A DNA stretch of 64,000 bases from CAWKCE01 sp032127035 (GTDB lineage Bacteria > Actinomycetota > Actinomycetes > JAHEKZ01), in contig CAWKCE010000005.1 of NCBI GenBank assembly GCA_963848085.1, positions 124,001 to 188,000 on the forward strand. Direction: 5' to 3'. Position 1 is the stretch's first letter. Every line of letters begins with the position of its first letter. Shown piece by piece: positions 40,865 to 51,600 of this stretch. The notes under the pieces are model-generated. The model had not been told where the DNA came from. It ran no database searches and was given only the letters and a program-made list of their open reading frames with translations. A program made the position numbers and the translations under genes.

Positions 40865-42967
40865 TCACTCGCCCCTTGCCTTAGCGATGATCTCCGTCGC
40901 CACGTTCTGCGGTACCTGGGCGTAGGAGTCGAACTGCATCGAGTACGAGGCGCGGCCCTGCGTCTTGCTGCGCAGGTCGCCCACGTACCCGAACATCTCC
41001 GACAACGGCACCATCGCCTTCACGACCCGAGCGCCGGAGCGCTCGTCCATGGACTGGATGTGACCGCGGCGGGAGTTGAGGTCGCCGATCACTTCGCCCA
41101 TGAAGTCCTCCGGGGTGATCACCTCGACGGACATCATCGGCTCGAGCAGGACCGGCTTGGCGCGCCGAGCCCCTTCCTTGAACGCCATGGACCCGGCGAT
41201 CTTGAAGGCCAGCTCGGACGAGTCGACGTCGTGGTAGGCGCCGTCCCGCAGAGTCACCTTGACGTCGACGAGCGGGTACCCGGCCAGGACGCCGTACTCC
41301 ATGGCATCCTGCGCACCGGCGTCCACGCTCGGGATGTACTCACGGGGGATGCGGCCACCGGTCACGTTGTTCACGAACTCGTAGCCGCTCTCGGCGCCCT
41401 CGCCCAGCGGCTCGATGTCGATCTGCACCTTGGCGAACTGGCCGGACCCGCCGGTCTGCTTCTTGTGGGTGTAGTCGACCTTCTCGACCTTGGCGGTGAT
41501 CGTCTCGCGGTAGGCGACCTGCGGTCGCCCCACGTTCGCCTCGACCTTGAACTCACGCTTCATGCGGTCGACCAGCACCTCGAGGTGCAGCTCCCCCATG
41601 CCGCCGATGATGGTCTGCCCGGTCTCTTCGTCGCTGCGGACCTGGAAGGTCGGGTCCTCCTCCGACAGGCGCTGGATCGCCGTCCCCAGGCGCTCCTGGT
41701 CGGCCTTCGACTTCGGCTCGATCGCCACGTGGATGACCGGAGCCGGGAACTTCATCGACTCCAGGATGACCGGCTTGGCGTTGTCGCAGAGGGTGTCACC
41801 GGTCGTGGTGTCCTTCAGCCCCATCACCGCGACGATCTGGCCCGCGGTTGCGCTCGGGCGCTCCTCACGCTTGTTCGCGTGCATCTGGAAGATCTTGCCG
41901 ATCCGCTCCTTGCGACCCTTGGTGCTGTTGAGCACCGACGTGCCGGTCTCCAAGGTGCCCGAGTACAGACGAATGTAGGTCAGCTTGCCCAGGTGAGGGT
42001 CGCTCATGATCTTGAAGGCCAGCGCGGAGAACGGCTCGTCGAACTTCGGCTGGCGCTCGACCGGCTCGTCCTCGTTGCCGACCGCGTGGCCGGTGATGGC
42101 CTCGACGTCGAGCGGCGAGGGGAGGTAGCGGGTCACCGCGTCGAGCATGGGCTGGACGCCCTTGTTCTTGAACGCCGAGCCACACAGGACGGGCGTCAGC
42201 TTGCCGGCGATCGTCGCCCGCCGGATCGCGGCGATGAGCTGGTCCTCCGAGGGCTCGTTGCCCTCCAGGTACAGCTCCATCATCTCGTCATCGTTCTCAG
42301 AGATCGTCTCCAGCAGGCGGTCGCGCCAGTCCCGCGCGGCTTCGGTGTGTGTGGCCGGGATGTCGACGACGTCGTACATCTCGCCCTTTTCGGCCTCAGC
42401 GGACCAGACCAGCGCCTTCATTCCGATCAGATCGACGACCCCGGTGAAGTTTGCCTCCGAGCCGATCGGGATCTGCAGCGGGAGCGGAATGGCGTTGAGG
42501 CGGGACACGATCATGTCCACCGTGCGGTGGAACTCCGCGCCGGTGCGGTCCAGCTTGTTGACAAAGCAGATCCGGGGCACGTTGTACCGGTCCGCCTGGC
42601 GCCACACCGTCTCAGACTGCGGCTCCACCCCGGCGACGCCGTCGAACACCGCGACCGCGCCGTCAAGGACGCGCAGCGACCGCTCGACCTCGACGGTGAA
42701 GTCGACGTGACCGGGAGTATCGATGATGTTGATCAGGTGGTCGTCCCACTCGCAGGTGGTGGCAGCCGAGGTGATCGTGATGCCCCGCTCCTGCTCCTGG
42801 GGCATCCAGTCCATCGTCGCGGCGCCGTCGTGCACCTCGCCGATCTTGTAGTTGATGCCGGTGTAGAACAGGATCCGCTCGGTGGTGGTCGTCTTGCCCG
42901 CGTCGATATGCGCCATGATCCCGATGTTGCGGACCTTGGCGAGGTCGAGCGCGGTGTCAATGGACAC
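40865..42967 (-). CDS. fusA: Elongation factor G
   Basis: A 700-aa translocase GTPase. G1 AHIDAGKTTTTERIL, RGITITSAATT, G3 DTPGHVDFT, G4 NKLDRTGA; domain IV has QTGGSGQFAKVQIDIEP and GGRIPREYIPSVDAG; domain V has RRGHIQSMDERSGARVV. GTG at 42967. Single full-length copy in the str cluster. Confidence 0.99.
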   Translation of the reverse strand: MSIDTALDLAKVRNIGIMAHIDAGKTTTTERILFYTGINYKIGEVHDGAATMDWMPQEQERGITITSAATTCEWDDHLINIIDTPGHVDFTVEVERSLRVLDGAVAVFDGVAGVEPQSETVWRQADRYNVPRICFVNKLDRTGAEFHRTVDMIVSRLNAIPLPLQIPIGSEANFTGVVDLIGMKALVWSAEAEKGEMYDVVDIPATHTEAARDWRDRLLETISENDDEMMELYLEGNEPSEDQLIAAIRRATIAGKLTPVLCGSAFKNKGVQPMLDAVTRYLPSPLDVEAITGHAVGNEDEPVERQPKFDEPFSALAFKIMSDPHLGKLTYIRLYSGTLETGTSVLNSTKGRKERIGKIFQMHANKREERPSATAGQIVAVMGLKDTTTGDTLCDNAKPVILESMKFPAPVIHVAIEPKSKADQERLGTAIQRLSEEDPTFQVRSDEETGQTIIGGMGELHLEVLVDRMKREFKVEANVGRPQVAYRETITAKVEKVDYTHKKQTGGSGQFAKVQIDIEPLGEGAESGYEFVNNVTGGRIPREYIPSVDAGAQDAMEYGVLAGYPLVDVKVTLRDGAYHDVDSSELAFKIAGSMAFKEGARRAKPVLLEPMMSVEVITPEDFMGEVIGDLNSRRGHIQSMDERSGARVVKAMVPLSEMFGYVGDLRSKTQGRASYSMQFDSYAQVPQNVATEIIAKARGE

Positions 42968-43024
42968 GGTCGAGTTTCTCCTGAGTGACAGCGGGTCGGT
43001 GCGGTCGCCGACGCAGCGGGTGGC

Positions 43025-43495
43025 TTACCAGCGGTAGTGCGCGAAGGCCTTGTTCGACTCGGCCATCTTGTGGGTGTCCTCGCGACGCTTGACCGAGGCG
43101 CCCAGACCGTTGCTCGCGTCGAGCAGCTCGTTCATCAGCCGCTCGGTCATGGTCTTCTCGCGGCGCTGGCGGGCGTACATGATCAGCCACCGGATGGCCA
43201 GGGTGGTGCTGCGGCCGGGCTTGACCTCGATTGGCACCTGGTAGGTGGCACCGCCGACGCGGCGGCTGCGGACCTCGAGCGTGGGCTTGACGTTGTCCAG
43301 CGCCCGCTTCAGGGTGACGACGGGGTCGGTGCCGGTCTTGGCGCGGCAGCCCTCCAGCGCGTCGTACACGATGTGCTGCGCGGTCGAGCGCTTGCCGTCA
43401 ACGAGCACCTTGTTGATCAACGAGGTGACCAAGGTGTTGTGGTAGACCGGGTCGGAGACGACCGGGTGCTTCTGGGCCGGGCCCTTGCGGGGCAT
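43025..43495 (-). CDS. rpsG: 30S ribosomal protein S7
   Basis: A 156-aa assembly protein of the 30S head: MPRKGPAQKHPVVSDPVYHN, VTSLINKVLVDGKRSTAQHI, VGGATYQVPIEVKPGRSTTL and THKMAESNKAFAHYRW. ATG at 43495 overlaps the rpsL TAA stop by one base. Confidence 0.99.
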   Translation of the reverse strand: MPRKGPAQKHPVVSDPVYHNTLVTSLINKVLVDGKRSTAQHIVYDALEGCRAKTGTDPVVTLKRALDNVKPTLEVRSRRVGGATYQVPIEVKPGRSTTLAIRWLIMYARQRREKTMTERLMNELLDASNGLGASVKRREDTHKMAESNKAFAHYRW

Positions 43496-43869
43496 TAGCT
43501 CTTCTCCTTCTTGGCGCCGTAGCGGCTGCGCGCCTGCTTGCGGTTCTTCACGCCCTGGGTGTCGAGCGCACCGCGGATGATCTTGTAGCGGACGCCGGGG
43601 AGGTCCTTCACCCGGCCGCCGCGCACGAGCACGATCGAGTGCTCCTGCAGGTTGTGGCCCACGCCGGGGATGTAGGCGGTGACCTCGATCCCGCTGGTCA
43701 GCCGGACGCGGGCGACCTTCCGAAGCGCCGAGTTCGGCTTCTTGGGCGTGGTCGTGTACACCCGAGTACAGACCCCACGTCGCTGCGGGCTGCCCTTCAG
43801 GGCAGGCGTCTTGGACTTGGCGATCTTGTCGTGGCGGCCCTTGCGGACCAACTGCTGGATCGTGGGCAC
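43495..43869 (-). CDS. rpsL: 30S ribosomal protein S12
   Basis: A 124-aa decoding-centre protein: MPTIQQLVRKGRHDK, VCTRVYTTTPKKPNSALRKV and GGRVKDLPGVRYKIIRGALD. The lysines known to change in streptomycin resistance (TPKKPNS and GRVKDLPG) are the wild-type residues. GTG at 43869. First gene of the str cluster. Confidence 0.99.
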   Translation of the reverse strand: MPTIQQLVRKGRHDKIAKSKTPALKGSPQRRGVCTRVYTTTPKKPNSALRKVARVRLTSGIEVTAYIPGVGHNLQEHSIVLVRGGRVKDLPGVRYKIIRGALDTQGVKNRKQARSRYGAKKEKS

Positions 43870-44130
43870 TGCGGTTCGCTTCCGTCCGTGGTCGGGTGAC
43901 CGTTCTCGGTCCTGCTGGCGTCGTGCGGCACTGCGGTGGTCCTCGACCCCCGCACTCGGGTGTGTCGTGCGCCCTTCGGCGTGCGACACCCACCGTAGTG
44001 AGCGAGTCGGCTGGCCCGTGCCGCTCCAGGCGCCAGGCCCGCACGCGAGCGCGTGGACCGACATGGTGGCAGGCACGGTGGCACACTCAGTGACCTGAGT
44101 GCGGCCTGGGGAACCCCAGACACCGGGAGG
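43870..44130 (-). promoter_or_regulatory. Long 5' leader of the str operon with hairpins
   Basis: About 250 nt lie between the promoter and rpsL. CACTCAG-TGAC-CTGAGTG (44084-44101) is a perfect 7-bp stem with a 4-nt loop; CTGGGG-AA-CCCCAG (44106-44119) is a perfect palindrome just after the predicted start; an imperfect 12-bp stem occupies 43962-43989 with loop CTTC. These may regulate S12/S7 expression. No gene is apparent here. Confidence 0.45.
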
Positions 44131-44159
44131 AGCCTACCTAGTCGGCCCGGACCGGTCAA
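44131..44159 (-). promoter_or_regulatory. str operon (rpsL) promoter
   Basis: On the minus strand, -35 TTGACC (44159-44154), 17 bp, -10 TAGGCT (44136-44131). The surrounding sequence TTTGACCGGTCCGG is identical to that of the rplJ promoter over 14 bp. Confidence 0.72.
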
Positions 44160-44187
44160 AGCGGGCGCCGCCGGGGCCAGCGGAGGG

Positions 44188-44571
44188 TCAGGACCCGACC
44201 GCCAGACCGGCCAGCAGCGCGAGCACGAACACCACCGCGAGGACCGCCGTCACCAGGTGGACCCAGGCCACTACCCGTGCTGCGGTGACCAGTCCCGAGC
44301 CAGACCGCCACCCGCCGGACTCGGCGATGGACCGCTCGGCCGCGCCGGCCAGGACGAGGGCGACGACCGCCAGCACGACCGGGATCAGGATCCAGGACCC
44401 GATGGCGCAGACCAGGGCCCAGACCGCCGTGGGCTCGGTCCGGGCCAGGGCTACCGGAGATGACCCCACCCCGCCGGGCCCTGTGGTCCACGCCGGGGGG
44501 CGGTCATCCGGGGGAAGGCCCAGCCCGGGGGGGCCGACCGGCTCGGCCGGATCGGGAGGGAGCGACGCCAC
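44188..44571 (-). CDS. Small membrane protein with DUF4190-like domain
   Basis: About 127 aa. A proline-rich cytoplasmic N-terminus (ASLPPDPAEPVGPPGLGLPP) precedes two hydrophobic segments: AVWALVCAIGSWILIPVVLA and VVAWVHLVTAVLAVVFVLAL, with GAAERSIAESGGWRSGSGLV between, a pattern of DUF4190 proteins. Function unknown. GTG at 44571 is preferred (GGAG close upstream); the open frame reaches 44622. It sits alone between rpoC and the rpsL promoter. Confidence 0.75.
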   Translation of the reverse strand: MASLPPDPAEPVGPPGLGLPPDDRPPAWTTGPGGVGSSPVALARTEPTAVWALVCAIGSWILIPVVLAVVALVLAGAAERSIAESGGWRSGSGLVTAARVVAWVHLVTAVLAVVFVLALLAGLAVGS

Positions 44572-44632
44572 CGCTCCATCTTGCCCGATCGGCGGTCCGC
44601 CTCGTGGCCGCGACCGACGCACTGGCCGGGAG

Positions 44633-44679
44633 ACGCGAGCGAGGGGCGGCCCCTCACGGGTACCGCCCCTCGCTCGCGT
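44633..44679. terminator. 17-bp perfect hairpin after rpoC
   Basis: ACGCGAGCGAGGGGCGG (44633-44649) and its exact complement (44663-44679) flank a 13-nt loop, 18 bp past the rpoC stop. Such a long perfect GC stem without a U-run is a typical actinomycete terminator. It would separate rpoBC from the DUF4190-like gene. Confidence 0.85.
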
Positions 44680-44696
44680 CCGTGCCGAACAGATCC

Positions 44697-47600
44697 CTAC
44701 TGGCGGTACCCGAAGTCGTAGTCCTCCAGCGGAACGGCTTGGCCGGTGGCGGTGCCACCGAACGAGTACTCGAAGTCGTCGTAGCCGACCATCGAGTACA
44801 TCGCGGCCTTGGCCTCCTCGGTGGGCTCCACCCGGACGTTGCGGTACCGGGCCAGGCCCGTTCCCGCCGGGATCAGCTTGCCGATGATCACGTTCTCCTT
44901 CAGGCCGAGCAGCGGGTCCGACTTGGCGTGGATCGCCGCGTCGGTGAGCACCCGAGTCGTCTCCTGGAAGGACGCCGCCGACAGCCAGGACTCGGTGGCC
45001 AGCGACGCCTTGGTGATACCCATGAGCTCGGGACGGCCGGACGCCGGCGCCCCACCCTCGGAGACGATGCGGCGGTTCTCCCCTTCGAAGCGCGCCCGCT
45101 CGACCAGCTCACCCGGGAGCATCTCGGCGTTCCCGGACTCGATGATCGTCACCCGCTTGAGCATCTGGCGGACGATGACCTCGATGTGCTTGTCGTGGAT
45201 CGACACACCCTGGCTGCGGTACACCTCCTGGACCTGCGCGGTCAGGTACTCCTGAACCTTGCGCGGCCCCAGGATGCGCAGCACCTGCTTCGGGTCGACC
45301 GCGCCGACCACCAGCTGCTGCCCCACCTCGACCGCGTCGCCCTCGCCGACGAGCAGCCGCGACCGCTTCGAGATCTTGTAGGGCATCTCGTCGGAGCCGT
45401 CGTCCGGAACCACGACCAGCTTGCGCTCCTTGTCCGACTCCTCGACACGGATCCGGCCGTTCGCCTCGGCGATGGGGGCGTTGCCCTTGGGCGTGCGGGC
45501 CTCGAAGAGCTCGACCACACGCGGCAGGCCGTGCGTGATGTCCTCGCCGGCGACACCGCCGGTGTGGAACGTCCGCATGGTCAGCTGCGTCCCGGGCTCG
45601 CCGATGGATTGGGCGGCGATGATCCCGACCGCCTCGCCGACATCGACCAGCTTTCCGGTCGCCAGCGATCGGCCGTAGCACATCGCGCAGATGCCCTGCT
45701 TGCTCTCACACGTCAGGACGCTGCGCACCTTGATGTCCGAGATCCCCTTGGCCACCAGATCGTCGATGACCTCGTCGCCGAGCAACGTGCCGGCCGAAGC
45801 CAGCTCCTTGCTGCCCTTCTTGGCCGGCTCGGCCAAGGTGCGCGAGTAGATGCTGGTCTCGACGTTGTCGATCTTGCGCAGGCCACCGTCGGTGGTCGGC
45901 GTGGCGATGGGCAGCAGGAGGCCGCGATCGGTGCCGCAGTCCTCCTCACGGACGATGACGTCCTGGGAGACGTCGACCAGTCGTCGGGTGAGGTACCCCG
46001 AGTCAGCGGTCCGCAGCGCGGTGTCCGCCAAGCCCTTCCGGGCGCCGTGCGTGGAGATGAAGTACTCCAGCACCGACAGACCCTCGCGGAAGTTCGACTT
46101 GATCGGGCGGGGGATGATCTCGCCCTTCGGGTTGGCCACCAGGCCGCGCATACCGGCAATCTGACGGACCTGCATCATGTTTCCGCGGGCGCCGGAGTGG
46201 ACCATCATCCAGATCGGGTTCCCGATGGACTGGACGAAGTTGTCCTCCATCTCCTTGGCGATCTCGTTCGTCGCCTGCGTCCAGATCTCGATGAGCTCCT
46301 GTCGACGCTCGTCGTCGGTGATGAGGCCCTTTTCGTACTGGCTCTGGACCTTCTCCGCCTTGCCCTCGTAGGACTCCATGATCGAGCCCTTCCGCGGCGG
46401 GGTGACCACGTCGGAGATCGAGATGGTGACCCCGGAGCGGGTCGCCCAGTGGAACCCGGTGTCCTTCAGCGCGTCCAGCGTCGCAGCGACCTCGACCTTG
46501 GGGTAGCGCTCGGCAAGCTCGTTCACGATGGCGGACAAGCGCCGCTTGTCGACGATGTCCTCGACGTACGGGTAGTCGACCGGAAGGGCCTGGTTGAACA
46601 GGGCCCGGCCGAGGGTGGTGTCGAGCAGGATGGGGTCGCCCTCGGTCCAGCCGTCGGGTGCCACCCACCCCAGCGGGGGCACCGCGTCGCGAAGGCGCAG
46701 CTTGACCTTCGCCTGCAGGGTGACGTGGCCGCCGTCGAAGGCCATCACGCCTTCCTGGACCGATGAGAAGTGGCTCCCCTGACCCTTCTCGTCGTCACGC
46801 TCGCCGGTCATGAAGAAGATTCCCAGCACCATGTCCTGGGTCGGCGAGGTGATCGGCCGGCCGTGGGCCGGCGACAGGATGTTGTTGCTGGACAGCATCA
46901 GGATTCGCGCCTCGGCCTGCGCCTCAGCGGACAGCGGCAGGTGGACCGCCATCTGGTCACCGTCGAAGTCGGCGTTGAAGGCGGTGCAGACCAGCGGGTG
47001 GATCTGGATGGCCTTGCCCTCGACCAGCTGCGGCTCGAACGCCTGGATGCCGAGACGGTGCAGCGTCGGGGCGCGGTTCAGCAGGACCGGGTGCTCGGTG
47101 ATGACCTCTTCGAGCACGTCCCACACGACGGGACGCTGGCGCTCGACCATGCGCTTGGCAGACTTGATGTTCTGCGCGTGGTTGAGGTCGACCAGCCGCT
47201 TCATGACGAAGGGCTTGAACAGCTCCAGCGCCATCTGCTTGGGCAGGCCGCACTGGTGCAGCTTGAGCTGCGGTCCTACCACGATGACCGAGCGCCCCGA
47301 GTAGTCGACCCGCTTGCCCAGCAGGTTCTGCCGGAACCGGCCCTGCTTGCCCTTGAGCATGTCCGACAGCGACTTCAGAGCTCGGTTGCCCGGCCCCGTC
47401 ACCGGGCGACCACGTCGCCCGTTGTCGAACAGCGCGTCCACTGCCTCCTGGAGCATCCGCTTCTCGTTGTTCACGATGATCTCGGGCGCGCCGAGGTCCA
47501 GCAGCCGCTTCAGCCGGTTGTTCCGGTTGATGACGCGTCGGTACAGGTCGTTGAGGTCCGAGGTGGCGAAACGTCCGCCGTCGAGCTGAACCATCGGACG

Positions 47601-48572
47601 AAGGTCCGGCGGGATCACCGGGACGGCGTCCAGGACCATGCCCATGGGGCTGTTCCGGGTGTTGAGGAACGCCGAGACGACCTTGAGCCGCTTCAGCGCA
47701 CGAGTCTTCTTCTGGCCCTTGCCGGTGGCGATGATCTCGCGGAGCCGCTCGGCCTCGCCCTCGAGACCGAAGCTCTCCAGGCGGTCCTTGATCGCCTTGG
47801 CCCCCATGCCGCCCTTGAAGTACATGCCGAACCGGTCCCGCATCTCGCGGTACAGCAGCTCGTCACCTTCGAGGTCTTGGACCTTCAGCCCCTTGAAGCG
47901 GTCCCAGACCGAGTTGAGCCGGTCGATCTGGAGGTCGGCCCGCTTGCGGATCTGCGTCATCTCGCGCTCCGCAGACTCGCGCACCTTCCGGCGTGCGTCG
48001 GCCTTCGCGCCCTCGGCCTCGAGGGCAGCCAGGTCGGCCTCCAGCTTCTGCTGGCGCGCCTCGACGTCGGAGTCGCGCTTCTTCTCCATCTTCTGCCGCT
48101 CGAGACCGATCTTGTTCTCCAGCGACGGCAGGTCGCGGTGACGCCCGTCCTCGTCCACCCAGGTGATCATGTAGGCGGCGAAGTAGATGACCTTCTCGAG
48201 GTCCTTCGGGGCCAGGTCCAGCAGGTACCCGAGCCGGCTCGGCACGCCCTTGAAGTACCAGATGTGGGTGACCGGCGCGGCCAGCTCGATGTGGCCCATC
48301 CGCTCGCGGCGCACCTTGGCGCGCGTGACCTCGACCCCGCAGCGCTCGCAGATGATGCCCTTGAAGCGGACCCGCTTGTACTTGCCGCAGTAGCACTCCC
48401 AGTCGCGAGTCGGGCCGAAGATCTTCTCGCAGAAGAGGCCGTCCTTCTCGGGCTTCAGGGTGCGGTAGTTGATGGTCTCCGGCTTCTTGACCTCGCCGTG
48501 GGACCACTGACGGATGTCGTCAGCAGTAGCGAGGCCGATGCGCAGCTCGTCGAAGTAGTTGACGTCAAGCAC
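44697..48572 (-). CDS. rpoC: DNA-directed RNA polymerase subunit beta'
   Basis: A 1291-aa subunit. The N-terminal zinc finger uses C60, C62, C75 and C78; the catalytic magnesium loop is NADFDGDQMAVHLPLS; bridge-helix and trigger-loop regions (GARGNMMQVRQIAGMRGLV, QSIGEPGTQLTMRTFHTGG) follow, with the second zinc site CESKQGICAMCYG. Ends AVPLEDYDFGYRQ. Starts MLDVNYFDELRIGLATADDI at 48572, 64 bp after rpoB. Confidence 0.99.
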   Translation of the reverse strand: MLDVNYFDELRIGLATADDIRQWSHGEVKKPETINYRTLKPEKDGLFCEKIFGPTRDWECYCGKYKRVRFKGIICERCGVEVTRAKVRRERMGHIELAAPVTHIWYFKGVPSRLGYLLDLAPKDLEKVIYFAAYMITWVDEDGRHRDLPSLENKIGLERQKMEKKRDSDVEARQQKLEADLAALEAEGAKADARRKVRESAEREMTQIRKRADLQIDRLNSVWDRFKGLKVQDLEGDELLYREMRDRFGMYFKGGMGAKAIKDRLESFGLEGEAERLREIIATGKGQKKTRALKRLKVVSAFLNTRNSPMGMVLDAVPVIPPDLRPMVQLDGGRFATSDLNDLYRRVINRNNRLKRLLDLGAPEIIVNNEKRMLQEAVDALFDNGRRGRPVTGPGNRALKSLSDMLKGKQGRFRQNLLGKRVDYSGRSVIVVGPQLKLHQCGLPKQMALELFKPFVMKRLVDLNHAQNIKSAKRMVERQRPVVWDVLEEVITEHPVLLNRAPTLHRLGIQAFEPQLVEGKAIQIHPLVCTAFNADFDGDQMAVHLPLSAEAQAEARILMLSSNNILSPAHGRPITSPTQDMVLGIFFMTGERDDEKGQGSHFSSVQEGVMAFDGGHVTLQAKVKLRLRDAVPPLGWVAPDGWTEGDPILLDTTLGRALFNQALPVDYPYVEDIVDKRRLSAIVNELAERYPKVEVAATLDALKDTGFHWATRSGVTISISDVVTPPRKGSIMESYEGKAEKVQSQYEKGLITDDERRQELIEIWTQATNEIAKEMEDNFVQSIGNPIWMMVHSGARGNMMQVRQIAGMRGLVANPKGEIIPRPIKSNFREGLSVLEYFISTHGARKGLADTALRTADSGYLTRRLVDVSQDVIVREEDCGTDRGLLLPIATPTTDGGLRKIDNVETSIYSRTLAEPAKKGSKELASAGTLLGDEVIDDLVAKGISDIKVRSVLTCESKQGICAMCYGRSLATGKLVDVGEAVGIIAAQSIGEPGTQLTMRTFHTGGVAGEDITHGLPRVVELFEARTPKGNAPIAEANGRIRVEESDKERKLVVVPDDGSDEMPYKISKRSRLLVGEGDAVEVGQQLVVGAVDPKQVLRILGPRKVQEYLTAQVQEVYRSQGVSIHDKHIEVIVRQMLKRVTIIESGNAEMLPGELVERARFEGENRRIVSEGGAPASGRPELMGITKASLATESWLSAASFQETTRVLTDAAIHAKSDPLLGLKENVIIGKLIPAGTGLARYRNVRVEPTEEAKAAMYSMVGYDDFEYSFGGTATGQAVPLEDYDFGYRQ

Positions 48573-48636
48573 TGGGTGTCAGTCCTTTGGGTAGTTGGAC
48601 GTCGTGTGGTCTGTCGTGGCCTTGGCGGGGATGCCG

Positions 48637-51600
48637 TCAGACCTCTTCGACACTGCTCGGCTCACGCCGGGACAGGTCGATTCCGAGTTCCTCCGCAGCA
48701 CGGAAGACTTCGTCGTCGGTGTCTCGCATCTCGATGGACATGCCGTCGCTGGACAGCACCTCCACGTTGAGGCACAGCGACTGCATCTCCTTGATCAGCA
48801 CCTTGAACGACTCCGGGATGCCGGGCTCGGGGATGTTCTCGCCCTTGACGATGGCCTCGTACACCTTCACGCGGCCAAGGACGTCGTCGGACTTGATAGT
48901 GAGCAGCTCCTGCAGCGCGTACGCAGCGCCGTAGGCCTCCAGCGCCCAGACCTCCATCTCGCCGAACCGCTGACCGCCGAACTGCGCCTTACCGCCCAGC
49001 GGCTGCTGGGTGATCATCGAGTACGGACCGGTGGACCTGGCGTGGATCTTGTCGTCCACCAGGTGCAGCAGCTTCAGGATGTAGATGTAGCCCACCGAGA
49101 TCTCGGCCGGGAACGGCTCCCCGGAGCGGCCGTCGAACATCCGTGCCTTGCCGGAGTCCCCGATGAGGTTCGTGCCGTCGCGGTTCGGCTTGGTCGATCC
49201 GAGGAGCCCGGTGATCTCGTGCTCACGGGCACCGTCGAACACCGGTGTCGCCACCGGGGTTCCCGGGGCGCCGTCCTGGGCCTCCTTGGACAGTCCGGCC
49301 GCCCACTCCGGCGACCCCTTGATCGTCCACCCGGACTTGGCCACCCAGCCAAGGTGCGTCTCGAGCACCTGGCCGACGTTCATCCGGCCCGGGACGCCGA
49401 GGGGGTTGAGGACGATGTCCACCGGAGTGCCGTCCTCGAGGAACGGCATGTCCTCCTCGGGGAGGATCTTGGCGATCACGCCCTTGTTGCCGTGGCGACC
49501 GGCGAGCTTGTCGCCCTCGGTGATCTTGCGCTTCTGAGCGACGTAGACCCGAACCAGCTCATTGACACCCGGCGGCAGCTCGTCGCCGTTGTCGCGCTCG
49601 AACACGCGAACGCCGATGATCACGCCGGACTCCCCGTGGGGAACCTTCAGCGAGGTGTCGCGCACCTCGCGGGCCTTCTCGCCGAAGATGGCGCGCAGCA
49701 GGCGCTCCTCGGGCGTGAGCTCGGTCTCGCCCTTCGGCGTGACCTTGCCGACCAGGATGTCGCCGGGGCGGACCTCAGCGCCGATCCGGATGATCCCGCG
49801 CTCGTCGAGGTCCGCCAGGACCTCCTCGGAGACGTTCGGGATATCCCGCGTGATCTCCTCCGGCCCGAGCTTGGTGTCGCGGGCGTCGACCTCGTGCTCC
49901 TCGATGTGGATCGAGGACAGGACGTCGTCCTTGACCAGCCGCTCGGACAGGATGATCGCGTCCTCGTAGTTGTGGCCCTCCCATGACATGAACGCCACCA
50001 GCAGGTTCTTGCCAAGAGCGATCTCACCGCTCTCGGTGCTGGGGCCGTCAGCGATGACCTGACCGTCGACGACGCGGGCACCCTCGACCACGATCGGCTT
50101 CTGGTTGTAGGACGTGCCCTGGTTCGACCGGGTGAACTTGGCGACCCGGTACGTGCGGTGGGCACCGTCGTCCTGCTCGATCGTGATGTGGTCAGCGGCG
50201 ACCTCGCTGACAACTCCGGCGCCGTCGGCCCGGATCACGTCTCCGGCGTCGAACGCGGCCCGGTACTCCATGCCGGTCCCGACCAGCGGGGCCTCCGGCC
50301 GGAGCAGGGGCACGGCCTGCCGCTGCATGTTGGACCCCATCAGCGCGCGGTTGGCGTCATCGTGCTCGAGGAACGGGATCAACGCCGTCGCCACGGACCA
50401 GATCTGCCGCGGCGAGACGTCCATGTAGTCGACCTCGTCGGGGTGGACGTAGTCGACGTCGCCGCCCTTGGTCCGGACGAGGACACGGTCCTCGGAGAAC
50501 CGGCCACCGGCCTCCAGGGGAGCGTTGGCCTGCGCGATGACGTGCAAGTCCTCCTCGTCGGCGGTGAGGTAGTCGATCTTGTCGGTGACCTTGCCCTTGA
50601 CCACCTTGCGGTACGGCGTCTCGATGAAGCCGAACGCGTTGACGCGGCCGTAGGTGGACAGCGACCCGATCAGTCCGATGTTCGGACCTTCTGGGGTCTC
50701 GATCGGGCACATGCGGCCGTAGTGGGACGGGTGCACGTCGCGCACCTCGAAGCCAGCCCGCTCACGCGACAGGCCGCCCGGGCCGAGCGCCGACAGTCGA
50801 CGCTTGTGAGTCAACCCCGCCAGCGGGTTCGTCTGGTCCATGAACTGCGACAGCTGGCTGGTGCCGAAGAACTCCTTGATCGACGCCACGACCGGCCGGA
50901 TGTTGATCAGCGTCTGCGGCGTGATCGCCTCGACGTCCTGGGTCGTCATCCGCTCCCGGACGACGCGCTCCATGCGGGCCAGGCCGGTGCGCACCTGGTT
51001 CTGGATGAGCTCGCCGACAGTCCTCAGCCGGCGGTTGCCGAAGTGGTCGATGTCGTCGACCTCGACGCGCACCGTTCCGGTCGTGGAAACGAAGTCGGTG
51101 TCGCCGGCGTGCAGCGCCACGATGTACTTGATGGTGGCCACGACGTCGTCGAGCGTGAGAACCGACTGCTCGAGCGGCAGGTCCAGTGCCAGCTTCTTGT
51201 CGACCTTGTACCGGCCCACCTTGGCGAGGTCGTAGCGCTTGGTGTTGAAGTACAGGTTGTCCAGCAGCGTCTGGGCCGCCTCACGGGTGGGGGGCTCGCC
51301 CGGGCGCAGCTTGCGGTAGATGTCGAGCAGCGCCTCGTCCTGCGTGGTGGTGTTGTCCTTCTCCAGCGTCTGGCGCATGGACTCGTACTGGCCGAACTCC
51401 TCGAGGATCTTGGCGTCGTCCCAGCCCAGAGCCTTCAGCAGGACGGTGACGTTCTGCTTGCGCTTGCGGTCGACGCGGACGCTGACGATGTCCTTCTTGT
51501 CGATCTCGAACTCGAGCCAGGCCCCGCGTGACGGGATGACCTTGGCCGTGTAGATGTCCTTGTCCGAGGTCTTGTCGACGGTCCGCTCGAAGTACACGCC

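Noticed and set aside
50777..50866. Rifampicin-resistance genotype in rpoB
   Set aside because: The DQTNPLAGL variation differs from E. coli at secondary positions, but the main Asp, His and Ser resistance sites are wild type and such variation looks like lineage background.
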